NCBI GenBank assembly: GCA_963070105.1
Contig: OY718803.1
Coordinates: 9,839,823 to 9,903,822, forward strand
Origin: Litomosoides sigmodontis
Taxonomy: Eukaryota > Nematoda > Chromadorea > Rhabditida > Onchocercidae
Reading direction: 5' to 3'
Length of the DNA stretch: 64,000 nucleotides
Below the pieces are notes generated by a model. It saw only the letters and a list, made by a program, of their open reading frames with translations. It had not been told where the DNA came from and ran no database searches. This document shows positions 47,085 through 58,272 of the stretch, piece after piece (the first letter of the stretch is position 1; the number at the start of each line of letters is the position of its first letter). Made by a program: the position numbers and the translations under genes.

Positions 47085-50000
47085 ATGAAGAAAGTATATG
47101 GCATTTCTGTAAATTCGGAGCAAAATATGTTCGCCGTGGCTACGGAGGATGGTTTTCGTATTTTCCAGTGCAACCCATTGCATCAGTTAATTCGATTAGG
47201 TTAGTTTTTGCTTTCTATCAAATGTTCAAATTCACTAATTAAATGGTGCTGACTAATTAAGAGAAGGAGCAAGACGGAGTTTACGTTGTAATAAAGTGTA
47301 GAAATTATTCGGATATGAATGAAACGCACTGAATTGAACTAAACTTCCGGATTAATTTTCCTGTTGGTTTGGGTGTTCCTTAGCTTTGGTGGATTTCTGT
47401 AAGAATTAAGCATGCAAATGACACATAATTAGCTGGAAGCAATACAATTACAGATAAACGTATTGTTGGAAGTTTGAGAATTGGCAAAGTTCTGGGTTGC
47501 TCGAATTTTTTTGGAATGGTCAGTGGTGGATTCTGCCCGAAATATGCTGAAAATGTCGGTAAGGTGATGAAAGTTCAAAAATTTTTTGAATAATTAGTCA
47601 GTTTAAAAAAAATTTTTAGCTGAAGTAAATTACGGGACGACAAATTTGAAAACTGGTGAAATCCCTATATTTTAATGAGATGGTATTGAAATCTGATATA
47701 TGTCAAATTCTGTATTGTGGCACTTTGTTACATATCTCTAAGCAACTGGTTTACATATCGACACATGTTTACACAACTTTTTTTTAAAAACATATATTTA
47801 GTTTTGAAATTTCAGTGATGATCTGGAATGATGAAAGAAAGAAAGATGACTTTTACATGGAATACACTGGTACGTCACCTATTTTAAATTTCCAGATGTC
47901 AAAAACAAGGTCAGCGTTTTCTCCCATTGGTTTATTATTGTTTTGTTCATCACCTTAGTTGTTTTTGCTTTTGGGAAGTAAATCGACAACATTATTTCCT
48001 TTTTTTTTTTATTTTATTATTTCTTGTAGGATGGTTCTAGTAGGAATGAAAAAAATTCATGTATTTAATTTTCCACAAGAATTAGTCCCAATAAAAACAA
48101 TCGAGACGGGAATGAATATTCACGGGTTGTGCGAACTTAGTAGCGATCCAAATATGGAACTTCTCATTTATCCTGGACATCAGAAAGGCACTGTTCAGGT
48201 TGTTAAATTTTTCTTGATCGTAATTTTTTGTATGTTTCAACTGCAAGTTTTGAATAGTAATAGTTAACCTACGGATAAATGAAAGCCAGAAAAGCACTGA
48301 TAAGCTATGCTGTTTTGAGGATTTGTTTTAGACTAGCAACGATACCATAGCTAGCGATTGCAACAAATCATTGGCTAAAATTATCTTTGAAAAGATGGTT
48401 TTATGATGGCTTTATAATATTTTTATAATAATAAGAGCAAGCAGATCGAAAATAACCTCTTAGCCTCGTTATATTTCAATTTTTATGCTTCCGTCGATAT
48501 TCTGTTTTTTTTTTTTTTTAAGTGTATCAATTTACGTGATGTTGCGAGGCATGCAACTTTGGCACCAACATTAATCAGTGCTCATCAAACTGATGTGGCG
48601 CAGATAGCGCTGAATAGTACGGCTACTCTTTTGGCTACTGGTTCAACTAAAGTAACATATTATTTCATTGGAGTGAAGTTTCATATTTATTGGTAATTTT
48701 CCTAAAGCTTTTATTTAATAGACGTTCTTTCATACTTTATTTCAGGGAACGGTGATACGGATTTTTGATACGAAAACCGCAGAGCTAATACGTGAATTCA
48801 GGCGAGGTGCTGACCCAGTTACTCTGCATTGGTTAGTATATCTATTTTGATGTTTGAAACTAGGTATTTGTTAGGGACGTAGACGTATTATGGCGTCGTT
48901 AATGGCATCGAAATCCGTGCGTCATATTCACTAAAGGAGAAACAAGGATTTTATTGTGAGTTAATGTCAGCGCTGTCTTTTATGTTCTGTAAAACAGCAT
49001 TAAGTAGAAAGCGCAAAAACTAGCTGGGAACAACCTAAAAATGATTTGTAGAGTAAATATTTGGTTGAAGTGCAAGGTGAATGTGGGTAGAAATCATTTT
49101 CCTTCTTTCTTCATCGCACTGATTTTAAAGATTTCTTCAGTTTGCGTTTTTCTCCGTGCTCTAGTTTTTTGGCGGTTGCAAGCGACAAAGATACTGTACA
49201 TATTTTTGCTGTAAAAAGCAATGACCCGACTTGGACAAACAGGAAAACATTGTATGTTTATTACAGTTTATAGTAATGTATTATAGAACTAGTTACAATA
49301 AGTTGTAGGTTTAAATCATACTTAGCTGCAAACTGATGGCATTACACGGACGGCTGCTATCACTAATACATTTAAGTATAACACTCTCGTTATAATATTT
49401 TTGATCTTGCTGAAGACGAATTCAAATGGATAGAAAATTTGTAATGCGAAAAGCTCACATCTTATAGCGTAAAATTTTTGGTATTGATTTTTTTGCTACT
49501 AATTTTTTCCTCAGGGTCTGAATGAACGATTCGGCATGATCACATAAAGTCTTTTTTGGTTTGAATATGTAATAATCTGATTTAAATATAAGTAAATCAC
49601 AAGCGGTAATACTGGATTAATTGATAACTTAAGTTTTGCTTTAAAGAAACTTCAAAAAACAGTGGTGAAAGTGATTTCGTTACAGATGGCAGCAAGTTGG
49701 TCTTGTATCAGAGGATGCTGATCGCGCGCGAATACAATTCAAATTATCAAAAGCTACTCAAAATGTCGCACTTACTGAATTAGCCTTCATAAAATATGGC
49801 AATGAGGCTAACACTGCAGAACTGAATGCCAAAAGTCGTTTTATTTTACGCAGTCATGTAAGTTACGATTGTGGCCTTGAATCATTTGTAGCTTTGGGGA
49901 GTTTAATTAACTCGAATTTTCCCGCGATTAATTTAATAAGGCCCTCAATCATTTGCTGTCTGAGTCGATAAAAACAGAACAACTATGTGCAAGATACGTC

Positions 50001-50235
50001 GAAAACTGAATTGTGGGGGAGATTTTATAGTGTTAACCTGTCATTTATAATTTGAGTTTTTGATACTCTAACTCTGAGATTGAATCTTACTTTTTAGGCC
50101 ATAGTTGCGATTTGTGACGACGGAAGCTATAATTTGTTCACTTTTTCATCTGATGGAACATTTGATTTGATACGTGATGAGTATTACCTGGATTGGGGTG
50201 ACGATGAGCATTTTTTCAAGCAATGCTCTGAGTGA
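47085..50235 (+). CDS. epg-6: WIPI4/WDR45-type PROPPIN autophagy protein (EPG-6)
   Basis: Seven-bladed beta-propeller that binds PI3P and, with ATG2, acts in autophagosome formation. Nine exons: 47085-47199, 47454-47558, 47816-47909, 48030-48198, 48523-48651, 48746-48831, 49141-49251, 49686-49857, 50098-50235; phases agree; 372 residues, near the WDR45 length of about 360. Diagnostic blocks: VMIWNDERKKDDF (WDR45 VLIWDDAREG), LLIYPGHQKGTVQ (LLVFPGHKCGSLQ), ISAHQTDVAQIALN (INAHQSDIACVSLN), GTVIRIFDTKTAELIREF, the PI3P-binding loop FRRG (222-225) followed by ADPVTLHC, ASDKDTVHIFAVK, and the acidic end DWGDDEHFF. Animal WIPI4 usually has LRRG; here the yeast-like FRRG is used. The exon starting 48523 uses a TTTAAG acceptor. 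Confidence 0.94.
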
Positions 50236-52755
50236 AGTACAGCTGCGGGTAATGTTTATTCGGGTAATGTGGGTTATTATTAAGTAATCTAATTATATTA
50301 TTTCCTGTTTGTGCTAAGAGTTATTCGCTCGACATTTGGATCTTGAAGTTTTGCTTTCTTGTACTAAATTCCCAAATATAGAGCCCTTATTTTTAATTAC
50401 CTTGATAATCAGTGCATTTCGTTAATTAATGTTTGTGTTGTATGTATCTTTTTTTGGTAGTGACAAATTTGATACCGGAGTGTTTCGTGATCCTCACAAG
50501 TTTTAAAAAATGTTTTTTTTTTTAAAATTTTTTCTCATTTTTTCAAAAATGTGTTTCAAAATCTGATTTGTATTTTAATGTAGGTCATTTGATGCTATTG
50601 CCAGTTATCTTTACGGATCTTTCTTTTTCGTTTCGAATATTTTTGTTTTTTATCCAATGCGTTTTTACGTTGTAGGCAAAACTTATCAGTGTCCTAACCT
50701 CATTTTTGTATATCTTTGCGTTCATTATGTTGTCGTGCATATTTAATACTGATAAAACATGGCTTACAGCGAAAGTTTGATGGGAATTTCAGTGGGAAGC
50801 TGTTTATAGCTATATTTTTTCCGGAGAGATATAAAACCTTTCAGCTATTCAAACACAGTATAACATAAGTGAATAATTAAATTACTGGAACAATGAGTGA
50901 GATAAGAATTGCAAATATTCAGTGAGTCAAAAAAAATTTCGTGTGATTTTCAGCATATTTTCATTCCACTGGCTAAATTCGCTTCCAGTGGTTAATAGAT
51001 AGATTATTGTGGATCTTTTCTTCCTATGATGGTTTTATTTTATTTTTTTTTAATAAAGGACATTTTGATTGAAAGAGTAAACGTAAATATTGAGTGCTTT
51101 AAATTGTAGAAAAAATGCAGCGATACATATTTGTTAATTAAGTTGATCAGTAGTTTTTAAAAAGGCAGTGTGAGGGCGATTTCCTACGTATTTACGATCT
51201 CTTTCAATTTGTATGGGTGAATTTTGGTCGCGGCATTTCTAAATGTTTTACTTATAACTTTCTCTAATCGTTTCGTCACGTGTTACACATTTTCTGTTGG
51301 AATTTTTGTAGATATTTATATGTGTTCAAATAGGTTGTGTGTTCAAATAGGTTGTACTGTTGACTGTAGCTGAAGTGTACTGAAATTCGTTCTAAGAAGT
51401 AACCTGAATATTTGCGTCGCTCATTATTCTGTACTGGGAATTTGTTTTCATGGCGTACTTCGTTTAGGATTGCGTGGTATACACGTGGATCTACATTTCA
51501 CTAGGTCGTATGTGAGGAGGTTGTGTTCTGTACAAAGCAAGTTTATGTGCTTGAACGTAGCTCTAACTAATGTTACTCTGCAACCTAAACGTCATTTGAA
51601 AAGTCCTTAAATTCGCTGTCAACGTAGTTGGTAATGAAGTATTTTTTATTTCAGGGCGATCTTAAACAAAGATTTTCAAACTGGTAAATTCCTTTTGAAA
51701 ATTATTTAAATTATACTTGCAGAATTATGACAAAGTATTCCCTTCTACTAGTTATCAATGTGTAACAAAGATTGCGGAAGTGCTTTGTTTGAGACGTAAA
51801 AAGGTTAAAAATGGAGGGCCTGCATTTTACTTGATTTTTAAAACAAGGACAAATATCGAAGTCTTCGCATTTCACTTTTTAGAATAATTAACATTTCAAT
51901 TCTGTTTTAGTAAGCAAACCTTTATTAAAATTATATGCGCTCACTTTCGATAAATTTTAGTCGGCTCTATTCAACTTCCAAAGTCTTATCTCCGTGATCT
52001 TGCTGTTAATTTGCACGTGTACTTACGTACGTGCATTTGTACCGAAGCTCATCGATCGTAATAAACAAGGGTTAGTTCTTTTGATCTTAATTTCAATTAC
52101 AAACTTCACGTTACATATTAGCTGTGAAATAAATTATGTAATATTTCTTCTTATTCAATCTGTCCTCACAGACCAAACCCAAAGCATAAAAATTTGGAAC
52201 TGTTGTGTTTTGTCTTCCTCAAAATTCACTTATGTGAAGAACGGCAGCACATACAATGTTTCCTAAAAAGTTGGAACAGTGCTAAACATGCTTTGTGGAA
52301 CGAAAAACGTCATTGTTAGAAATAAGTTCAAAAGAAATAGTGAATTGTGCTTAAAACCCCTAATTTACATACGTATTGAAAAGCAATCAAATTTTGATAG
52401 ATTACGCAGATATACAGAGGAGCCGGTAGATAAGGTAGATAGATTTAATATGGTGGAGATAACCGAAGACTATTAGATGTTCGAAATTATTACCTGATCC
52501 TTTCTTCAAGTTTCTGTATTTTGCTTATTCAATGTTTACATTGAGTAAGAAAATGAAATAAACACAGTACTTCCGTTTTTTTTTCATTAAATATTTTTTT
52601 TCCATTAAAAGGAATTTGAAATAATTTTTTAGTTTTCTGGGTGTATTTTGGAAGTGTGCTCGAATCGGAGAACGTTTGAGTCCGTGGATTGCACTTGCTT
52701 GTTTCTCAATGGCATTCGTTGTTCTTTTCTTTTGATCATTTATTGATGCACAGGG
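50236..52755. other. Gene-free stretch between EPG-6 and POP7
   Basis: About 2.5 kb, AT-rich with T-runs. An AATAAA is present near 51053. A 17-bp unit (GTGTTCAAATAGGTTGT) occurs twice in tandem at about 51321-51354. Open frames near 52000-52480 show no similarity or splice logic, and I see no gene. Confidence 0.5.
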
Positions 52756-54308
52756 ATGGCACATTTTGATGAGGTACGATGGATCTTTTTTTACTCTCTA
52801 ATTATTTTTTTTTATTTTTTTGATATATAGTTAGTAAATGAATTGAGCTGGAAGGCTCGCCGAATTAGCTTTGTTTAGCATGTATTCATGTTGTAATTTT
52901 AAAATGTTTTGTTACTTGTTCAAACAGTCAGAGTTACCCTGTATATACGAAAGTTACTCTGATCATTATACGCTTAATTGTTGTTAGTTCTGTATTATCA
53001 CGATTTATCCCTGAAACGAAAATGCAAAAGCGCAAATTAAAATGCATGACAGGTGAAGTGTCGAAATGTTTTATTCAACGTGACGAACTGCTTCTGCAAT
53101 TACAGAGGTTGTAGCTTTAGGTAGTGTGGGTGGTACACTTGTCATGTATTTTAAAAATGATTGACCAAAAAATGTTGCATCTAGTGAGCTTTTATTTCAG
53201 GTAGAATATGAATTGCGGAAGAATCTTCCACCACATTTTCCAAAGGCAAAGAATGACATTTATATAACAAGGTTGGTTGGAAATGCTCCTAAATTTCCTA
53301 TCTTTACGCTGATTGTCAAAAATATTTTTGTTTGTAAACCATTTATGCACATCATGGTTCCCTTACATTTTGTTGAACCAATTACCAAGTTTTGCGAAAT
53401 TTGACTCTGCTTTAAATAGCATGTGCTGTTGTGGGCACAAGAATATTGCAGTGTTTCGTTGATCAACGATACGGTGGACATGGTGGATGATTCATCCTAG
53501 GATATCATACATACAAACTGAAACAACTAATTCGAGGAAGATTTTGCTATTATTTTCAGGCATACGAGTATTGTGGCACAAAAGGCTCGCATAATTAAAC
53601 TTCTAGATGAGAAGATGAATGAAGTTATACTTCATGGCTTAGGTGCAGCTGTTAGCCGGACGATAAATGTTGCATTACAAATCCAGCGGAAGTTAGTCGA
53701 TACGGTGAAATTAGATGTCAGAACTGGTACTGTTAAAGTAAGCAAACATTCTGTGAAAATTTATGCATCTTAATAATTAAATGTCATGTACGCATGAAAA
53801 GGGCTGTTGCATCATGGAAAAGAATTGAAAAAGATTGAAAATTGATTGAAAAAGTTTGTTTGTGATTAAAAAAGTTTGCTTGTGGTGAAAAAGTCAGATT
53901 AAATATATTGTCCGAATTTCTAAAGTTTTTAACGTAGTAATTAGAATTTTACTGGGAGGTGTTTATAACTGTAACTTCTTGAAAATTAATGGGATATCTA
54001 ATTTGAAAAATTTGATTAAGAAAATCTGTTTGAAAAACTTGGAAGAAAATTCTCGGAAGAGAACTCTTAGTTTCAACAGTAGTTGAGTTTCCTTTAGAGT
54101 ATTGAGGTCATTTTTTCTCACGTGTTATTAACTGTAATAATGGATGAGAAAAAACAACTTCAGTGGACTGCTACTAGTTCTTGTCCAAATACTTCTTCTG
54201 TTTTAGGTTACAGACAGTTTGTTTCCGCTAAAAGACGAAATGGATTTCAAAACACGAAATCGCTTAATTTCAGCCGTACATATACGAATATCTCGGCGAA
54301 CAATATGA
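52756..54308 (+). CDS. POP7: RNase P / RNase MRP subunit POP7 (RPP20), Alba fold
   Basis: Subunit of the ribonucleoproteins that cut tRNA and rRNA precursors; with RPP25 it binds the RNA. Four exons: 52756-52773, 53201-53271, 53560-53737, 54207-54308, phases 0, 2, 0; 122 residues. After MAHFDE it reads VEYELRKNLPPHFPKAKNDI (human RPP20: VEYTLRKRLPSRLPRRPNDI), then EVILHGLGAAVSRTINVALQ (human EIYIHGLGLAINRAINIALQ), and ends in the basic strand RNRLISAVHIRISRRTI (human IRNNSAIHIRVFRV). The order and spacing of the three blocks make the identity firm. The six-codon first exon is the least certain part; a CAG lies two bases before its ATG. FDXR follows 545 bases downstream on the same strand. Confidence 0.9.
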
Positions 54309-54490
54309 ACAGTTCTGTGTTTATTGTTATTCTGAACATGTTATGACTTTGAGATAACTTCTTATTCATGTTAGAACTTTCATATTTTCCTTCTATAAAC
54401 ATTGTTGTAAAGTTCAAACAAAGTGTGCTTTTTTTGTTCCTCACTGATTCGTACGATTTCGGATGAATTTTTTTTTGAATTCTTACTGTC

Positions 54491-54496
54491 AATAAA
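54491..54496 (+). terminator. Probable poly(A) signal of POP7
   Basis: AATAAA 183 bases past the POP7 stop. Confidence 0.5.
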
Positions 54497-54791
54497 ACTT
54501 AAAGTGAATCATATGTTATGTTTTACGCAGCATCCGTTTCTAGTCGAAATGACATCCAGTTTTGTCACCTCAATTTCAATAATTCGAAATGACAGTATAG
54601 CTATGCGACTTGAATTTTTTAAATGAGAATTTCTGTTCTAACTACAAATGTTGAATTCGCATGGGTTGTAAATTAGACAGAGAATCGGGATGAGCAGTTT
54701 TGATGTTCATAAAGTCTCATCTTTCAAGTGTAAAATATGGTTCACTTTTAAGTACAGGAAATTAGAGGAGTAAAGCTATCAACCGAAGAAC

Positions 54792-54801
54792 TTTTTTCCA
54801 G
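54792..54801 (+). promoter_or_regulatory. 3' splice (possibly spliced-leader) acceptor before FDXR
   Basis: CTTTTTTCCAG ends 51 bases before the FDXR ATG with no coding exon in front of it, consistent with trans-splicing. Confidence 0.45.
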
Positions 54802-54852
54802 CAGGAGTACAGTGACTTGGCGTTGAATGTTCGATGAGTGTCGTATAGCAAA

Positions 54853-57614
54853 ATGTTTAAGAAAATCACTACTCTCAATTTGTGTACGTCATTAGTTGTG
54901 TCGTGGGTTAAGCGTACCCTTGCCACATTTCCGAGGCCACCTCGCGTTGCTGTTGTTGGTGCTGGACCGGCTGGTGAGTTTTTTATCTGCTAGTTAGGTT
55001 ACTGTTAATTGATAAAAGGATCCAATGTAAGATATGCCTTAAGATAATGATATCAATGTTTAATTTAAGAAATAATGTTTATACTTGGCCGGAGGTGTAC
55101 AGCGAATGGACGAATAACATATGTAAAGGGAATAGAAAAGTTTCATCCCTTTGAATCAACATTTAAAGCATTTTGTGTTCCAAAAGGATATTTGTTCTTA
55201 ATTTTCCGATATTTTTGATGTCTAATTAAATAGGTAATGAGTTGAACTAAAATAAAATTTGATAACTTAAGCAAATATAGTAAGCCTTTCTTCTTTGGAA
55301 TATCAGGTCTATATGTTTGTGCTGGAGTACTTCGTCGAATGCCAGAATGTTATATTGATATTTATGAAAGCAACATGGTACCATATGGTTTAGCACGGTA
55401 TGGAATAGCGCCAGATCATCCCGAAATGAAAAACTGCATGGAGCACTTTGATAGAATGTTCACCGAAAACCAAGACAGGTAAGGGAAATCATGGAATGAT
55501 TATTTCATTAATATATAAGTAATCAGCTCTTTCAGTTATAAATTTTATTCAACTAAACTTCAGTCATAGTCCATATTTGGAAATTGGAATGTTTTTGTCC
55601 TTTGTCGATATTTTAATTCTGCTAATAAGCTTTCCTGGTACTGAACCGTCGGATCAAAGCAACAGACGTTCTTTCTGCTGTTTAAGATCATGAAGTGAAA
55701 TTTTAAATTGCGGTTACAATAAACCTCGTGTTAAATATTTGGTTGGTATCTAATAATTACTTATTGAAAATAATAATCTATCCTCGACATTCACTTGTTG
55801 AATTCGAGACACTCTGTCAGTTGTTCTTTTGATAGTTACGTAATTTGTATTGACTTTGGAATTTTTTATCTAAATTCATTTTTTACAGGCTGAAGCTGTT
55901 CTGTAATGTCTACATTGGTCAAGATATCAAATTTGACGAGCTTTGTTCGGATTATGACGCTGTCGTACTAGCATACGGCGCACGACGTCAGAGGCGGTTG
56001 AAAATTCCCGGAATCGATGCGATGAATGTTTTTTCGGGTGGCGACTTTGTATTTTGGTATAATGGAATGTCTGGTATCAAAACGCCGCTATTGAACTGCA
56101 AAGAAGCGGTGACAGTTTTAGCACCACTTCAGTATGAAGAAATTTAATTTCATTCGTTTCACTTTTCGTGCATTCAATGCACTTTCTCACAGATGGCTAA
56201 TCCGAGAATTGCTCCAGGTCATTATTGGCAATGGTAACGTAGCCTTGGATTGTTCACGTGTTATCCTTTCGTCTGGAACGGATCGCTTATTAGGGACCGA
56301 TATCCCAGCACCTGTGATGGATACTCTTTCGCGTTCTCAGATACGTCATGTGACCATTATTGGTCGAAGAGGATTACTCGATGTTATTTTTCTTAACATC
56401 TTGAATTAGCACACATAGTAGTGGAATTCGATGTGTGTGTTACTGAAAAACGATATTTTCATTGTACAAAACATTATTCGCAGGATTTGGTTACAGTTTT
56501 AAAGCGGTTTGTTCCAGGTTTCATTCACCATAAAAGAATTGCGGGAACAAATTACATTGCCAAATTGTTCATTTTCTGTAGAAATTGAGAGCTCCGACCT
56601 GCTTGCTGTAAAGGAAGCACAGCAGACATTATCAAGACCAAAAAAACGCATTACCGAACTAATTTTAAATAATGATCGCGTGATGAAACCTGGTTCTGAT
56701 CGTCTTTGCCAATTATTGTTTCGAAGGACGCCAACAAAGGTTTATTTTAAATCTAAAATGGTAGCTACGATAGTTTTCCAGAGACTTTTTAAGAAATTAG
56801 AGTAGTCTATTCTTTAGTTACTTATATCATCTTGGGTTTGCTTTTATTTTGATTTTTTTAAAATTAAACACTATTGGATCACTGATTTCCTACTGCCTCG
56901 AGATCTGCAAAGTGTTATTATACTTAATCACCTTAAAAAAATAGATAGAGATATCGACTGAAATAGACATATCTGCCTTAGGTTGTGACGGATGATCATG
57001 GACTGGTCAAAGCACTACAGGTAACTCATTCACTGAGTGGCATCAAAGAAGATCTTCCATGTGGTCTGTTACTTTACTGCATTGGATTTGAAAATGTTGC
57101 TCTAGATGGAGTACCAGTGAATAGAAATGGCGAAATTAAAATGCTTGACGCGGTTCGTGTAGCAACAGAAGAAGAAATCTTGGTTTATGCTGCAGGCTGG
57201 TGCGTACATACACCTCGAGGAATTATTGCACATACGCAGGCATGATTTAAAATCTGTTTTACATAAAAGACATAGACACACGTACGCGTGTGTGAGAGGT
57301 TGTAGAGAGATGCCTTGCATAATCAAAACACGAACGAAATGTTTTTATAAAGCTCACTTTTACGTTCTTTATGAGCTTTTTAGATGAATGCCAGCAATGT
57401 AGCTGATCGACTGCGTTCGGATCTACAAAAATATGGTTTGAAAACTGCTCTAATTATGGGTTCGCATCAACGGTTAATATCAAGGAAAGTTAAGTATCTG
57501 ACATGGAATGATTGGAAGAAAATCGATGAGGAAGAGAAGAGATTAGGCGTCGTATATGGAAAGAAACGCGAGAAATTGCTAAATTTCGAAAATATCATTT
57601 CCTCAAAGGAATAG
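54853..57614 (+). CDS. FDXR: NADPH:adrenodoxin oxidoreductase (FDXR), mitochondrial
   Basis: FAD enzyme that passes electrons from NADPH to mitochondrial ferredoxin for Fe-S cluster, heme or sterol pathways. Seven exons: 54853-54973, 55307-55478, 55889-56114, 56218-56382, 56518-56760, 56982-57239, 57384-57614; phases agree; 471 residues (human 491). A basic, Ser/Thr-containing N-terminus (MFKKITTLNLCTSLV, WVKRTLA) fits a mitochondrial presequence. FAD site VAVVGAGPAG (32-41), then PYGLARYGIAPDHPEMKN (human PFGLVRFGVAPDHPEVKN), NADP site VIIGNGNVALD (174-184), the NADPH-phosphate arginines in IGRRG (223-224), FTIKELRE, GWCVHTPRGIIA (human GWVKRGPTGVIA, with the flavin-contacting Trp and Gly kept) and the C-terminal WKKIDEEEKRLG. 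Intron 6 (57240-57383) must start with GC; a GT donor at the Cys codon would remove the conserved PxGxIAxT block. Confidence 0.95.
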
Positions 57615-57949
57615 TGGAATGTTATTTTGATAATTGAAGTCTCTAAATAATCATAAAATATAGGTACTTGACCACAGTAATAGCACTGCACAACCTGTGA
57701 CCGATTTCTCAGTCTATCCTCAATGTGAAAAAGGTCACTGCTTGTCGAAAACTTTTTATAAAGAAGCCTTTTCGATAAATGTATGCAAGTTTTTTATGGA
57801 AAATCGGAAACAGAATCAAAGTCGCTATTTTGTACAGTAAATTTATTTTTTGCTCTTAATATCAGTTAAGCATGGCAAACGGGATAAATTGTTATATTTT
57901 CTTATGAACACTAGTAAGTATTGTGATCACCATGACAGAAAAAGCACAG

Positions 57950-57955
57950 AATAAA
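57950..57955 (+). terminator. Probable poly(A) signal of FDXR
   Basis: AATAAA about 335 bases past the FDXR stop. Confidence 0.35.
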
Positions 57956-58025
57956 ATGGAAGAGAATTTAATTGGAGGTTTTCATGTAGATTTTAGGTAT
58001 GCCTAGTTAAAAAATTATGTAATAT

Positions 58026-58031
58026 TTTATT
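58026..58031 (-). terminator. Probable poly(A) signal of NPRL3
   Basis: Minus-strand AATAAA about 240 bases past the NPRL3 stop. Confidence 0.4.
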
Positions 58032-58272
58032 TCTTTAAATTATGAGAATGGAATAAGGCACTGTTAGAGCAACACTGTTAGAGCTGCACGTATAAAATTC
58101 TTTAAACTAAAGTAGATTTATGTATTTGATGTCCTCGATAACTGTCAAAAACTCAAGCAAGTCAATTTTTTTCGAAAAAAATTGAAAACTGTCAAAGTCC
58201 ATTCTCATGAAATGAAACTTGATTTAAGATGCTTGAACACGAGTGATAAAAGGAAAAGGTACAGATACTAAT

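Larger units (their letters stand above)
54309..54852 (+). other. Intergenic gap POP7-FDXR with poly(A) signal and acceptor
   Basis: 545 bases with AATAAA at 54491-54496 and a TTTTTTCCAG acceptor ending at 54801. This order (poly(A) signal, then splice acceptor, then the next ATG) is what a nematode operon junction looks like, but two separate promoters remain possible. Confidence 0.45.
57615..58272. other. Convergent intergenic region FDXR / NPRL3
   Basis: About 660 bases with AATAAA for FDXR at 57950-57955 (plus) and for NPRL3 at 58031-58026 (minus). No coding exon seen. Confidence 0.6.

Noticed and set aside
57211..57212. GT donor after the Trp-Cys codons of FDXR instead of the GC donor
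   Set aside because: In phase, but it would remove a block conserved across all FDXR proteins.
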